Assembly (NCBI RefSeq): GCF_003160695.1
Contig: NZ_QGDD01000008.1
Span: forward strand, 186,001 to 250,000
Reading direction: 5' to 3'
DNA from: Nocardioides silvaticus
GTDB lineage: Bacteria; Actinomycetota; Actinomycetes; Propionibacteriales; Nocardioidaceae
DNA length: 64,000 bases
Numbering within the stretch: the stretch's first letter is position 1; the number at the start of each line of letters is the position of its first letter. Of this stretch, positions 52,492-62,696 are shown piece after piece. The translations under genes and the position numbers were made by a program. The notes under the pieces are model-generated. The model did not search any database. It saw only the letters and a program-made list of their open reading frames with translations, and was not told where the DNA came from.

Positions 52492-53655
52492 ATGACACTC
52501 AACTTCCACTGGTTCCTGCCCACCAACGGCGGCGACGGTCGCCACGTCGTCGGCGGCGGCCACGGCGTCAACCCCGGTCACCCCGGCCGCCCCGGCGACG
52601 TCGCCTACCTGACCCAGGTCGCCCGCGCGGCCGAGGACAACGGGTTCGACGCCGCCCTCACCCCGACCGGCGCCTGGTGCGAGGACGCCTGGCTGTCGAC
52701 CGCGATGCTCAGCCAGACCTCGGAGCGCCTCCGCTTCCTGGTCGCCTTCCGCCCCGGGCTGGTCTCGCCGTTCCTCGCCGCGCAGATGGCAGGGACGTTC
52801 CAGAACCTCACCGGCGGCCGGCTGCTCCTCAACGTGGTCACCGGGGGTGAGCAGCACGAGCAGCAGATGTACGGCGACTTCCTCGACAAGGACGGCCGCT
52901 ACGCGCGGTGCGACGAGTTCCTCGCGGTGGTCCGCCGGCTGTGGGCAGGCGAGACCGTCGACCTCGACGGCGAGCACGTGAAGGTCGCCGCCGCGTCGCT
53001 CGACCAGATCCCCGACCCGGTGCCGGAGATCTACTTCGGTGGGTCCTCCCCCGCCGCCGGTCGGGTGGCGGCGCGCCACGCCGACGTCTACCTGACGTGG
53101 GGCGAGCCGCCCGCTGCGGTCAAGGAGAAGATCGACTGGATCCGCGACCTCGCGGCGGCCGAGGGCCGCGACGACCGGCCGATCCGGTTCGGCATCCGGA
53201 TGCACACCATCACCCGCGACACCTCCGCGGCCGCGTGGGCCGAGGCCGACCGGCTGCTCGCGCAGATCCCCGAGGACGCGATCCGCCGGGTCCAGGACGG
53301 CCTGGCCCGCAGCGAGTCCGAGGGCCAGCGCCGGATGCTGGCGCTGCACGGCGGCAGCTCGGACGAGCTCGAGGTCTATCCCAACGTGTGGGCCGGCATC
53401 GGGCTCGTGCGCGGCGGCGCCGGCACGGCGCTCGTCGGCAGCCACGAGGAGGTCGCGGACCGGATCGAGGAGTACGCCGCGCTCGGCATCGAGGAGTTCA
53501 TCCTCTCGGCCTACCCGCACCTCGAGGGTGCGTACTGGTTCGGCGAGGGTGTGTTGCCGATCCTGGGGCAGCGCGGGCTCTGGCAGGACCCCCGGCCCCC
53601 GCGGCACCACAACGCAGCGGTGCCGTTCGCGACCGTGGGGCGGGCCGCCTCGTGA
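52492..53655 (+). CDS. ssuD: SsuD-type alkanesulfonate monooxygenase
   Basis: A 387-residue luciferase-like monooxygenase that releases sulfite from alkanesulfonates with FMNH2 and oxygen. It begins LNFHWFLPTNGGDGRHVVG, and has TSERLRFLVAFRPGLVSP, RLLLNVVTGGEQHEQQMYGD and PEIYFGGSSPAAGRVAARHAD, matching SsuD/MsuD. The spacing to the SfnB-like gene is 7 bp. The substrate could be methanesulfonate or longer chains. It ends with GTGA overlap into the FMN reductase gene. Confidence 0.88.
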   Translation: MTLNFHWFLPTNGGDGRHVVGGGHGVNPGHPGRPGDVAYLTQVARAAEDNGFDAALTPTGAWCEDAWLSTAMLSQTSERLRFLVAFRPGLVSPFLAAQMAGTFQNLTGGRLLLNVVTGGEQHEQQMYGDFLDKDGRYARCDEFLAVVRRLWAGETVDLDGEHVKVAAASLDQIPDPVPEIYFGGSSPAAGRVAARHADVYLTWGEPPAAVKEKIDWIRDLAAAEGRDDRPIRFGIRMHTITRDTSAAAWAEADRLLAQIPEDAIRRVQDGLARSESEGQRRMLALHGGSSDELEVYPNVWAGIGLVRGGAGTALVGSHEEVADRIEEYAALGIEEFILSAYPHLEGAYWFGEGVLPILGQRGLWQDPRPPRHHNAAVPFATVGRAAS

Positions 53656-54185
53656 CCGCAGACCCCGCTTCCCCTCCTCCCCGGACCGCGGTCGTCGTCG
53701 GCAACCCGAAGCCGGCCAGTCGCACGCTCGACGCGGCGACCTTCCTGGCCCGCGAGCTCACCGGCACCGAACCCGACCTGGTCGTCGACCTCGCCACGAT
53801 CGGCGCCGAGCTCGTCGACTGGCAGGCCGCGAGCGTCAACGACCTCGCGACCCAGGTCGGCAGGGCGGACCTCGTCGTCGTCGCCTGTCCGACCTACAAG
53901 GCGACCTACACCGGCCTGCTCAAGCTGTTCCTCGACCGGTTCTCGGTCGGGCAGCTGGCCGGCGTCGCCGTACCCCTGATGCTCGGCGCGGGTCCGGCCC
54001 ACGCGCTCGCGCCCGAGATCGGCCTGCGGCCCCTGCTCTCCCACCTCGGCGCCCTGGTGCCCACGACGGGGCTCTACGTGCTCGACAAGGAGTACGACGA
54101 TCCCGCCGCCTACGCCGACTGGCTGGCCGGCGCCCGACCCGCCATCTCCGCCCTGCTCAGTCGACCCCGAGGAGTCTCGGCATGA
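53652..54185 (+). CDS. NAD(P)H-dependent FMN reductase (SsuE/MsuE type)
   Basis: A 177-residue flavodoxin-like reductase with VVVGNPKPASRTLD at the N-terminus and VVACPTYKATYTGLLKLFLD in the middle, the hallmark of SsuE/MsuE enzymes that supply reduced FMN to the monooxygenases. The start is GTG 53652, overlapping the ssuD stop by 4 bases. Position and overlap indicate that it serves ssuD and sfnG. Confidence 0.86.
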   Translation: MTADPASPPPRTAVVVGNPKPASRTLDAATFLARELTGTEPDLVVDLATIGAELVDWQAASVNDLATQVGRADLVVVACPTYKATYTGLLKLFLDRFSVGQLAGVAVPLMLGAGPAHALAPEIGLRPLLSHLGALVPTTGLYVLDKEYDDPAAYADWLAGARPAISALLSRPRGVSA

Positions 54186-54709
54186 TCACCCCGCAGAACA
54201 CGCTGACCGGCATCACCACCAACCAGGATCTCGACCCGACCCGCCTGCGGGCGGCGTTCGGCAGCTTCCCGAGCGGGGTGGTCGCGGTGGCGGCCGAGGT
54301 CGACGGCGACCTGGTCGGGCTCGCCGCGAGCTCGTTCACCTCGGTCAGCCTCGACCCGCCGCTCGTGTCGGTGTCGCTGGCCAACTCGTCGAAGACGTGG
54401 CCCGACCTGCGGCGCGCCGGCCGGCTCGGCCTGACGGTGCTCGCCGAGCACCACGGCGAGGTCTGCCGCCAGCTCGCCGGACCCGTCGACCAGCGGTTCG
54501 ACGGCGTGCCGGTCACGGTGACCGACGCGGGTGCCGTCACCCTCGACGAGGGCGTGGCGCGGTTCGACTGCTCGATCTACCGCGAGGTGGAGGCCGGCGA
54601 CCACACGATCGTGCTGCTCCTGCTGCACGCGGTCGAGCACGGCGTCGACTCCGACCTCGGCTCGCCCCTGGTCTTCCACCGGAGCGCCTTCGGCCGGATG
54701 GCCGTCTGA
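54182..54709 (+). CDS. Flavin reductase domain protein
   Basis: A 175-residue flavin reductase-like protein (HpaC/DIM6 family). The signature LRAAFGSFPSGVVAVAAEVDG, GLAASSFTSVSLDPPLVSVS is typical for a split-barrel flavin reductase. It overlaps the FMN reductase gene by 4 bases (ATGA). With two reductases, the operon may supply flavin to two different monooxygenases. It ends 12 bp from leuD, which is convergent. Confidence 0.86.
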   Translation: MITPQNTLTGITTNQDLDPTRLRAAFGSFPSGVVAVAAEVDGDLVGLAASSFTSVSLDPPLVSVSLANSSKTWPDLRRAGRLGLTVLAEHHGEVCRQLAGPVDQRFDGVPVTVTDAGAVTLDEGVARFDCSIYREVEAGDHTIVLLLLHAVEHGVDSDLGSPLVFHRSAFGRMAV

Positions 54710-54721
54710 CCAGGTCGCCGC

Positions 54722-55321
54722 CTACGCGTGCTGCGTCGCGGGCTTCCAGCTCGGGCGGGTGGCCTCGTAGGCGGCGATCTGGTCCTCGTGGCCGAGGGTG
54801 ATGCCGATGTCGTCGAGGCCCTCGAGCAGCCGCCACCGCGTGTAGTCGTCGATGTCGAAGGAGTCCTGGACCTCGCCGTCCGGCGTGCTGACGGTCTTCG
54901 CCTCGAGGTCGACGGTGATCTGGCCGCCCGGGTTGTCCTCGAGGTAGTCCCAGAGCGCCTGCACGACCTTCTCGTCGACCTGCCCGGCGACCAGGCCGGC
55001 CTTGCCGGAGTTGCCGCGGAAGATGTCGGCGAACCGCGCCGAGAGGACGACCTTGAACCCGTAGTTCTGCAGCGCCCACACCGCGTGCTCGCGGGACGAG
55101 CCGGTGCCGAAGTCGGGTCCGGCGACGAGCACCGAACCGGCGGCGTAGGCCGGCTGGTTGAGCACGAAGTCCGGGTCGTTGCGCCAGGCGGCGAACAGAC
55201 CGTCCTCGAAGCCGGTGCGCGTGACCCGCTTGAGGTAGACGGCGGGGATGATCTGGTCGGTGTCGACGTTGCTGCGCTTGAGCGGGACGCCGACGCCGGT
55301 GTGGCTGGTGAACTTCTCCAT
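54722..55321 (-). CDS. leuD: 3-isopropylmalate dehydratase small subunit
   Basis: A 199-residue protein that joins LeuC to convert 2- to 3-isopropylmalate in leucine synthesis. The start region [22 protein letters not shown] and [18 protein letters not shown] are family signatures. ATG 55321 has AAAGG nearby. The 35-bp gap to leuC is part of a palindromic repeat (55332-55381). Confidence 0.96.
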   Translation of the reverse strand: MEKFTSHTGVGVPLKRSNVDTDQIIPAVYLKRVTRTGFEDGLFAAWRNDPDFVLNQPAYAAGSVLVAGPDFGTGSSREHAVWALQNYGFKVVLSARFADIFRGNSGKAGLVAGQVDEKVVQALWDYLEDNPGGQITVDLEAKTVSTPDGEVQDSFDIDDYTRWRLLEGLDDIGITLGHEDQIAAYEATRPSWKPATQHA

Positions 55322-55356
55322 GAGGAACCTTTCGGTGATCGAGTGGTCCGAGCGCG

Positions 55357-56775
<1,419 letters not shown>

Positions 56776-56867
56776 GACTGCTCCTCGTCGCTCGTCTCGA
56801 CTGTGCTGACGGCCCGCGCGACGGATCGCGTCGCAACCGGGCCTGACCTACGGTCGGATCCTACCCC

Positions 56868-56896
56868 TTGCATCCCATGATCTGAGACGGTAGTCT
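56868..56896 (+). promoter_or_regulatory. Leaderless promoter of the IclR gene
   Basis: TTGCAT (56868-56873), 17 bp, TAGTCT (56891-56896), with ATG 56903 only 6 bases later. The spacer has CCCATGATCTGAGAC, a likely regulator site shared with leuC. Transcription should begin at the start codon. Confidence 0.55.
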
Positions 56897-56902
56897 TGCC
56901 AT

Positions 56903-57625
56903 ATGGACAACTCGAGTGGTGTCGGCGTTCTCGACAAGGCGGCTCTGGTGCTGACGGCGCTGGAGTCCGGACCCGCCACGCTGGCCGGCCTGGTCGCCGG
57001 CACCGGCCTGGCCCGCCCGACCGCGCACCGGCTCGCCGTCGCCCTCGAGCACCACCGGCTCGTCGCCCGCGACATGCAGGGCCGGTTCGTCCTCGGCCCC
57101 CGGCTCGCCGAGCTCTCGGCCGCGGCCGGCGAGGACCGGCTGCTCGCGACCGCCGGCCCGGTGCTCGCGCGACTGCGCGACATCACCGGCGAGTCCGCCC
57201 AGCTGTGGCGCCGCCAAGGCGACCACCGCGTCTGCGTCGCCGCCGCCGAGCGCCCCTCGGGCCTCCGCGACACCATCCCGGTCGGCTCGCAGCTGACGAT
57301 GCGCGCCGGCTCTGCCGCCCAGGTGCTGCTCGCGTGGGACGACCCGGACCGCATCCACCGCGGCCTCCAGAACGCCGCCTTCTCCGCCGCCGAGCTCTCC
57401 GCCATCCGCCGCCGCGGCTGGGCCCAGTCCGTCGGCGAGCGCGAGCAGGGCGTCGCCTCGGTCTCCGCCCCCGTCCGCTCCCCTGGCGGCAAGGTCATCG
57501 CCGCCGTCTCGGTCTCGGGCCCGCTCGAGCGGCTCTCCCGCCAGCCCGGCCGGATGCACGCCCCCGCCGTCCTCGCCGCCGCCGAGCGGCTGTCCGAGTC
57601 GCTACGGCGGGCTGCGGCGGAGTGA
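56903..57625 (+). CDS. IclR family regulator (NdgR/LtbR type)
   Basis: A 240-residue IclR-type protein: a winged helix (VLDKAALVLTALESGPATLAGLVAGTGLARPTAHRL, residues 9-43 as an extent) and a ligand domain. In Streptomyces and Corynebacterium the homologues NdgR and LtbR sit divergent to leuCD and control leucine, tryptophan and other amino-acid genes. The same arrangement supports that role here. ATG 56903 is leaderless. No ligand can be inferred. Confidence 0.88.
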   Translation: MDNSSGVGVLDKAALVLTALESGPATLAGLVAGTGLARPTAHRLAVALEHHRLVARDMQGRFVLGPRLAELSAAAGEDRLLATAGPVLARLRDITGESAQLWRRQGDHRVCVAAAERPSGLRDTIPVGSQLTMRAGSAAQVLLAWDDPDRIHRGLQNAAFSAAELSAIRRRGWAQSVGEREQGVASVSAPVRSPGGKVIAAVSVSGPLERLSRQPGRMHAPAVLAAAERLSESLRRAAAE

Positions 57626-57670
57626 CCGAGGACTGTCCGAGGAACGAGGACGGTCCTCGACCAGTTACGA

Positions 57671-57770
57671 AGGTCGAGTAGCGCCTCGGCTGAGCTTGCG
57701 AAGCCGGGACGCGCGTATCGAGACCCGGGAGTAGCGCCGTCTCGATACGCCCTCGGGCACTCGACGACCG
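57671..57770. repeat. Two palindromic repeat copies after the IclR gene
   Basis: One copy runs inverted (GGTCGAGTAG ... GTATCGAGACC, 57671-57724), the other is direct and short (GTCTCGATACGCCC ... CTCGACGACCGA, 57739-57770). They fill most of the 151 bp between the IclR and ogt genes; no gene is present there. Confidence 0.8.
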
Positions 57771-57776
57771 ATCAGC

Positions 57777-58265
57777 TCAGAACAGGGCGGTCTCCTGCTG
57801 CTCGAGGGAGAGCAGGGCCTGCTTCCGGTCGAGGCCGCCGGCGTAGCCGGTGAGGGTGCCGTTGGCGCCGATGACGCGGTGGCACGGGATGACGATCGGG
57901 ATCGGGTTGGAGCCGTTGGCCAGGCCCACGGCACGGGAGGCGGCGTTGGACTTGCCGAGGCGCGCCGCGATCTGGCCGTACGACGCGGTCTCTCCGTACC
58001 CGATCAGCGTGAGCTGCTCCCAGACGGCCTGTTGCCAGGCGCTGCCGGTGGGGGCGAGCGGGAGGTCGAAGTCCTTGAGGTCCCCGGCGAAGTAGTCGCG
58101 CAGCTGCCGGACCGCCTCGACGAGCACCGGGTCGGTGTCGTCGCGGTCGCCCCGTGGGCGACCGTCGGAGTCGCGGAACGGCGAGAACTCGATCTGGGTC
58201 AGGGCGCCGTCGCGCGCCACGATCCGCAGCTCGCCGACGGGTGAGTCGATCACGGTCCAGGTCAT
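57777..58265 (-). CDS. ogt: Methylated-DNA--protein-cysteine methyltransferase
   Basis: A 162-residue suicide repair protein for O6-methylguanine. The active-site motif is IPCHRVIG, with the acceptor cysteine; the helix-turn-helix SYGQIAARLGKSNAASRAVG precedes it. It overlaps the Ada-AlkA gene by 4 bases, and the two form an adaptive-response-like unit. The 3' end lies just past the palindromic repeats. Confidence 0.94.
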   Translation of the reverse strand: MTWTVIDSPVGELRIVARDGALTQIEFSPFRDSDGRPRGDRDDTDPVLVEAVRQLRDYFAGDLKDFDLPLAPTGSAWQQAVWEQLTLIGYGETASYGQIAARLGKSNAASRAVGLANGSNPIPIVIPCHRVIGANGTLTGYAGGLDRKQALLSLEQQETALF

Positions 58266-59743
58266 GAGCTCTCCTCCAATGAGGTCCACAGGTGTAGCAG
58301 GGCATAGGAGCGCCACGGCGCCCAGGTGTGCGCGATGTCCGGGTCGGCGTCGGGCCGCCCGAGCGCGCTGAGCGCGTTGCGCACGCCGACGTCGGTCGGC
58401 AGGTGGATGTCGGGGTGCCCGAGGGCACGCAGGGCGATGTAGTCGGCGGTCCACGGACCGATGCCGGGGAGGGCGAGCAGCGCGCGTCGTACGTCGTCGC
58501 GGTCGGGCCCCCGGTCCAGCGCGACGTCGCCGGTGGCCAGGGCCGCGGCGAGCCCGACCAGGGCGCGGCCGCGGGCTCGTGGCATCGGCAGCTGCCCGGG
58601 ATCGAGCGCGGCGATCGCCGCAGCGTCGGGGAAGAGGTGGGTGAGGCCGGGGACGTCGGTGGTGACCGGTCGCCCGTGCTGGGCGACGAGCCGTCCGGCG
58701 ACGGTCCGCGCGCCGGCGACGCTGACCTGCTGGCCGAGGACGGCTCGGACGGCGATCTCGTCGCCGGCGACGTGCCCGGGAACCCGCAGACCGGGCCGGC
58801 GCCGCACCAGCGGCCCGATCACCGGGTCGCCGGTGAAGTGGTCGGCGACCGCGATCGGGTCGCAGTCGCCGTCGAGCAGCCGGCGCACCCGGGCGACGGC
58901 AGCGGTGGTGTCGCGCAGGTCGTGCAGCACGAACCTGGCCGGGACCAGCGCGGTCTGGCCGGGGTCCAGGACGTCGGTGAGCTCGAGACGGACGGTGCCC
59001 GGTCCGTGCGGGAGGTCCAGGGTCCGGGCGTACCACCCGTCCCCCGCCACCTCGACGCCGTCGACCGCGCGCACCGCCAGGAAGCGCAACAGCGCGGACC
59101 CCGCGAACGGCGTGCGGACCGCGAGCCGGAGCTCGATCGCGCCCGGGGTCCGTGCGCCGCCCCGCCGCCCGCGCAGCTGGGTCGGCGTGGCGGCGTAGAC
59201 CTCGCGCACCGTGTCGTTGAACTGACGGACGCTCGCGAACCCGGATGCGAACGCGATGTCCGCGAACGACAGGTCGGTCGTCTCGACGAGGACCCGCGCG
59301 GTCTGCGCGCGCTGGGCGCGGGCGAGCGCGAGCGGCCCTGCCCCCAGCTCGGCGGTGAGGACGCGGGACAGGTGCCGCGCGGTGTAACCGAGCCGGTGCG
59401 CGAGCCCGTCGACACCCTCGCGGTCGACGACGCCGTCGGCGATCAGCCGCATGGCGCGGCCCGCGACCGTGGCTGCGGCGTCCCAGTCCGGGCTGCCCGG
59501 GGTCGCGTCCGGCAGGCAGCGCTTGCACGCGCGGTAGCCCGCGGCTTGGGCGGCCGCGGCGCTGCGGTGGAAGGTCACGTTGTGCAGCGCTGGTGTTCGG
59601 GCCGGGCACGAGGGCCGGCAGTAGATGCCGGTGGTCCGCACCGCGATGTAGAACACCCCGTCGAAGCGGCGGTCCCGCGACTTCACCGCGGAGTAGCAGG
59701 ACTCGGTGTCCAGGCCCGGGATCGTCGCAGTGGTGGTCGTCAT
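58262..59743 (-). CDS. AdaA-AlkA bifunctional alkylation regulator and DNA glycosylase
   Basis: A 493-residue protein with three parts. Residues 10-90 are the Ada zinc domain with the methyl-accepting cysteine set (IYCRPSCPAR, YRACKRC). Residues 95-200 are an AraC-type DNA-binding domain (AHRLGYTARHLSRVL; DIAFASGFASVRQFN). The C-terminal half is the AlkA glycosylase with the helix-hairpin-helix LPGIGPWTADYIALRALG and catalytic Asp in PTDVGVRN. It removes 3-methyladenine and senses methyl phosphotriesters. Coupled to ogt. ATG 59743 is the start. Confidence 0.93.
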   Translation of the reverse strand: MTTTTATIPGLDTESCYSAVKSRDRRFDGVFYIAVRTTGIYCRPSCPARTPALHNVTFHRSAAAAQAAGYRACKRCLPDATPGSPDWDAAATVAGRAMRLIADGVVDREGVDGLAHRLGYTARHLSRVLTAELGAGPLALARAQRAQTARVLVETTDLSFADIAFASGFASVRQFNDTVREVYAATPTQLRGRRGGARTPGAIELRLAVRTPFAGSALLRFLAVRAVDGVEVAGDGWYARTLDLPHGPGTVRLELTDVLDPGQTALVPARFVLHDLRDTTAAVARVRRLLDGDCDPIAVADHFTGDPVIGPLVRRRPGLRVPGHVAGDEIAVRAVLGQQVSVAGARTVAGRLVAQHGRPVTTDVPGLTHLFPDAAAIAALDPGQLPMPRARGRALVGLAAALATGDVALDRGPDRDDVRRALLALPGIGPWTADYIALRALGHPDIHLPTDVGVRNALSALGRPDADPDIAHTWAPWRSYALLHLWTSLEESS

Positions 59744-59803
59744 GCGTCCATCCTGTACGACGCCACCGACAACTTCTCGCGGGAATCGGACATGGCCGTC
59801 GGA

Positions 59804-60409
59804 CTACGTGGGACCGATGCTGCTCCAGCTTCGCAGGGTTCCGTCGAGCGCGTCGATCACCCGCGTCCACGACTCGCCACTGGACGGTCGCCGGTGCCCG
59901 AAGGCACCACCGGCCTCCAGCTCGACGAATCCCCGCAGCACGCTCGCGACCAGGCGGACCGCGTGGACCTGCTCCTCCTCGGACACCGGGTAGCCCCGCA
60001 GCACCGCAGCGGTCTGCTCGGCGACCCGCGCACCCGCGGCCTGCAGCACGTCGGTGACCGGTACGTCGAGCGCTCCGGCGGCCTCGAAGCGACCGGGGTG
60101 CTCCCGGGCGTAGTTGCGGTGGACGTCGGCCAGCGCGACGAGAGCGTCGCGGCCCGAGCGCCCGGCGAGCGCCCGGTCGCCGCGGTCGGCGAGCTCGGTC
60201 AGGGCCAGGGCGGTGAGCCCGGCCATCAGGTCGGTCGTGCCTTGCAGGTGCGAGTAGAGGCTCGGCACCCGGACGCCCACCGCGCGGGCGACCGCGCTGA
60301 GGCTCACCTGCCGCAGGCCGTGACCGTCCGCCAGCTCCGCAGCAGTGGCGACGATCGCGTCCCGGTTCAGCCGGGGCCGCTCCTCGGCGCGTGGGGTGGA
60401 GCCCGTCAC
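59804..60409 (-). CDS. TetR family transcriptional regulator
   Basis: A 201-residue TetR-type repressor: helix-turn-helix HGLRQVSLSAVARAVGVRVPSLYSHLQG near the N-terminus (28-55) and a variable ligand domain. GTG 60409 overlaps the FBP-domain stop by 4 bases (GTGA), so the regulator is co-transcribed from the FBP promoter. The upstream palindrome CTTTAGG-N6-CCTAAAG overlaps that promoter, suggesting autoregulation. The ligand is unknown. Confidence 0.85.
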   Translation of the reverse strand: MTGSTPRAEERPRLNRDAIVATAAELADGHGLRQVSLSAVARAVGVRVPSLYSHLQGTTDLMAGLTALALTELADRGDRALAGRSGRDALVALADVHRNYAREHPGRFEAAGALDVPVTDVLQAAGARVAEQTAAVLRGYPVSEEEQVHAVRLVASVLRGFVELEAGGAFGHRRPSSGESWTRVIDALDGTLRSWSSIGPT

Positions 60410-60894
60410 CGCTGGACCCGCCGCAGGAACGTCTCCAGGTTGACCAGCAGCCGGTCGACCCGCTGCTCCGGCGTCGTCGTCTCCTCCAGCAGGCTCACGA
60501 CCGGCGTCGGCGCCCAGCCCCGCGCGTAGCCGGAGCACCGCAGGTCGCTGCACACGTCGACCCCGACGGTGTTGCCGTCGCGTCCTGCCCTGCCGGCCCG
60601 GTTCGCGACCATCAGCGACACGCCGTTGGCCGGGTGCACGGTGCAGCACAGCGAGCACATCCGAGCGCGGCCGCTGCCGCTGGCGTTGCGGCGCAGCCGG
60701 ATCCCCAGCACCCCGTCGTCCCGCGCCACGACGACGTAGGCCAGCTGCGGCGACTTCGGGTCGACCCAGCCCAGGAAGTCGAGACTCTCCCACGGCAACG
60801 TCTCGAGGCCGTCGGGGAGGTTCGCCCGCTCCGCCTCACCCCGGCTGCAGTTGACGAAGGAGCTGCGGATCTCGCGCTCGGTCAACTGGTGCAT
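60406..60894 (-). CDS. FBP-domain zinc-finger protein (EF-G-binding type)
   Basis: A 162-residue protein with the FBP C-terminal treble-clef zinc finger: MCSLCCTVHPANG and DVCSDLRCSGYARG hold the cysteines. Such proteins bind elongation factor G in some bacteria (FusB/FBP family), where they release it from fusidic-acid-stalled ribosomes; this member's role is unknown. It precedes the TetR gene in one operon. ATG 60894 fits a promoter at 60901-60929. Confidence 0.78.
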   Translation of the reverse strand: MHQLTEREIRSSFVNCSRGEAERANLPDGLETLPWESLDFLGWVDPKSPQLAYVVVARDDGVLGIRLRRNASGSGRARMCSLCCTVHPANGVSLMVANRAGRAGRDGNTVGVDVCSDLRCSGYARGWAPTPVVSLLEETTTPEQRVDRLLVNLETFLRRVQR

Positions 60895-60900
60895 GACGCC

Positions 60901-60929
60901 ACCGTAGATTCCCTAACATCTTTAGGCAA
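60901..60929 (-). promoter_or_regulatory. Promoter of the FBP-TetR operon
   Basis: On the minus strand: TTGCCT (60924-60929), 17 bp, TACGGT (60901-60906), with ATG 60894 six bases after. It is a leaderless-type arrangement. The -35 box lies within the palindrome at 60920-60939. Confidence 0.5.
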
Positions 60930-60939
60930 AATCCTAAAG
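60920..60939. promoter_or_regulatory. Palindromic operator, likely for the TetR protein
   Basis: CTTTAGG (60920-60926) and CCTAAAG (60933-60939) form a perfect 7-bp inverted repeat with a 6-base spacer, very AT-rich for this genome. It overlaps the -35 box, so binding would block transcription of the operon. Confidence 0.5.
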
Positions 60940-61017
60940 GGTCAGAATCTGCAATCGGGCCCACGTCGTCGACCTGCGCTCCTAACCTGCCTCTACCAGC
61001 ACCACCCAGGGGGGACG

Positions 61018-62667
61018 ATGCGGCCTACCTCGCGCATTTTCGTCGCGGCACTTCTTCTCGGCGGTGTGCTCGCCGCCGTCCAGCCGACCGCCCGGTCGGC
61101 GGAGCCGACACCCACCAGTCCTCCCGTCGCGACGGCCGACCCGGGACCGCACGACGTCGACCTCGGTCGCGACGCCGTGCTGCCGCCGGCGCCGCCGGGG
61201 AAGGCCCGAGTCCGGATCCGCAAGTACCCCGGCAAGGTGATCCGCTACTGGGCGAACGTGCCGAAGTCCTACCGGTGGGCGGTGAAGGAGGCAGCGGCGG
61301 CGTGGAACCGCACCGGCCTCGACATGACGTTCAAGCCGTCGAGCAGGGCGAGGTCGGACCTCACCATCGAGGTCGACAACATCGGCTTCGAGGGCGGCCT
61401 GGCGACCCTCGGCTACGCCCCGCGCCGCTACCGCTGGGTCAAGCTGTCGCCCGGGATGATGGGGCCCGGCGGCTTCGGCGGCGGCATGTCGCTCGACGAG
61501 CGCCGCGTCTACACGATGCACATCGCCGCCCACGAGCTCGGTCACACGCTGGGGCTCGACCACCGGTCGGTGCAGTGCGGACTGATGGGCCCGATCCTCT
61601 GGATCGGCGACTGCAAGGCGTGGACGGCCGAACCGGGCTACTTCCACTGCCAGGTCGTCGACGCCACCGACCTCGGCCGGGCGGTGCGCCTGTACGGCGG
61701 ACGGCGCACCCTCGCTCCCGAGTCGTGCCCGCTCGACAAGCTGCCTCCGCCCCTCTCGGACGTGACCATCGAGGGCAGCGGACCCACGGGCGGACCGGCG
61801 CGGATCTCGTGGGTACCGCCGGCAGGCGCGTCCCCCGGCACCGAGGTGCAGGTGCTGCGACGTGCCGGCACGTCCTGCGAATTCGTCGGTGTCGGCAACG
61901 GCACCGCACCGGGCCGCTTCCCCGCTGCTGTCAACGTGACCCGGCTTCCGCTCGACAGCAGTCCGTACACCTTCCCCGGCGACGGCGACTTCTGCTTCGG
62001 CGTCCGCACGGTCAACACCTCTGGTGCCGGTGCGGGCCCGGTGAAGAAGGCGCTCACGCTGCAGGCGCTTCCGCCGAGCGAACCAGACGCGACCAGCGTG
62101 CTGCACACCGTCGAGGGCTACTACCGGCTCACGCTGGGCGCCACCCTGCCGGAGGGGCAGGACCTGCTCGCGCTGGTGCGCCCCACCGGCCAGTGCGCAC
62201 CGCTCACCTGGCCGACGGAGGAGGATCCCGACGACCACTACGCCTCCTTCTTCGACGACGCCTACGAGATCTGGGACGAGGACGTCGACCAGGCGTGCGT
62301 GACCGTCTACGCGATCGACGGCAGGGGCCGGATCAGCCCGGGCGTCCAGCTCCAGGCAGCCGCCGCGCCGACCCCGTCGAAGCCCGACCTTCGCGACGTC
62401 CAGCTGCGTCCCGACGACGAGGAGATCCGCTTCCACACGACCGCGCCCGACCCCAGCCGGTTCGAGCTGGTGGCGGTCGTCGCGGAGACCTGCCACCCGA
62501 CCTGGGACGAGGATCTGCGCTGGGACTCGGACGTGCCGTGGTACGACGAGGAGTCGGGCTGGTGGCGCGCCTGGTACGACAGCTACGACGTCAGCGACCC
62601 CTGCCTGTCGCTGTTCGTCCGGAACGCCGACGACGTCTACAGCGCGGGCGCAACCGTGCGACCCTGA
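61018..62667 (+). CDS. Secreted metzincin-like metalloprotease
   Basis: A 549-residue exported protein. Signal peptide: RPTSRIFVAALLLGGVLAAVQ, cut near ARSAEP. The metzincin motif AAHELGHTLGLDHR (H172, E173, H176, H182) is the zinc site, and C187-x2-M190 (CGLMGP) is in the place of the Met-turn. The N-terminal domain resembles matrixin-type folds (AWNRTGLDMTF). C-terminal 300 residues are Asp/Pro-rich with FN3-like segments (PARISWVPPAGASPG; EIRFHTTAPDP) that may bind glycans or proteins. ATG 61018 follows a purine-rich AGGGGGGAC run. Confidence 0.85.
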   Translation: MRPTSRIFVAALLLGGVLAAVQPTARSAEPTPTSPPVATADPGPHDVDLGRDAVLPPAPPGKARVRIRKYPGKVIRYWANVPKSYRWAVKEAAAAWNRTGLDMTFKPSSRARSDLTIEVDNIGFEGGLATLGYAPRRYRWVKLSPGMMGPGGFGGGMSLDERRVYTMHIAAHELGHTLGLDHRSVQCGLMGPILWIGDCKAWTAEPGYFHCQVVDATDLGRAVRLYGGRRTLAPESCPLDKLPPPLSDVTIEGSGPTGGPARISWVPPAGASPGTEVQVLRRAGTSCEFVGVGNGTAPGRFPAAVNVTRLPLDSSPYTFPGDGDFCFGVRTVNTSGAGAGPVKKALTLQALPPSEPDATSVLHTVEGYYRLTLGATLPEGQDLLALVRPTGQCAPLTWPTEEDPDDHYASFFDDAYEIWDEDVDQACVTVYAIDGRGRISPGVQLQAAAAPTPSKPDLRDVQLRPDDEEIRFHTTAPDPSRFELVAVVAETCHPTWDEDLRWDSDVPWYDEESGWWRAWYDSYDVSDPCLSLFVRNADDVYSAGATVRP

Positions 62668-62696
62668 CCGGGCGACCCGGGACCCCTGCGAACGAG

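Noticed and set aside
53652..54709. Flavin reductase genes considered as one fused protein
   Set aside because: They are in different frames with an ATGA overlap, so they are two separate products.
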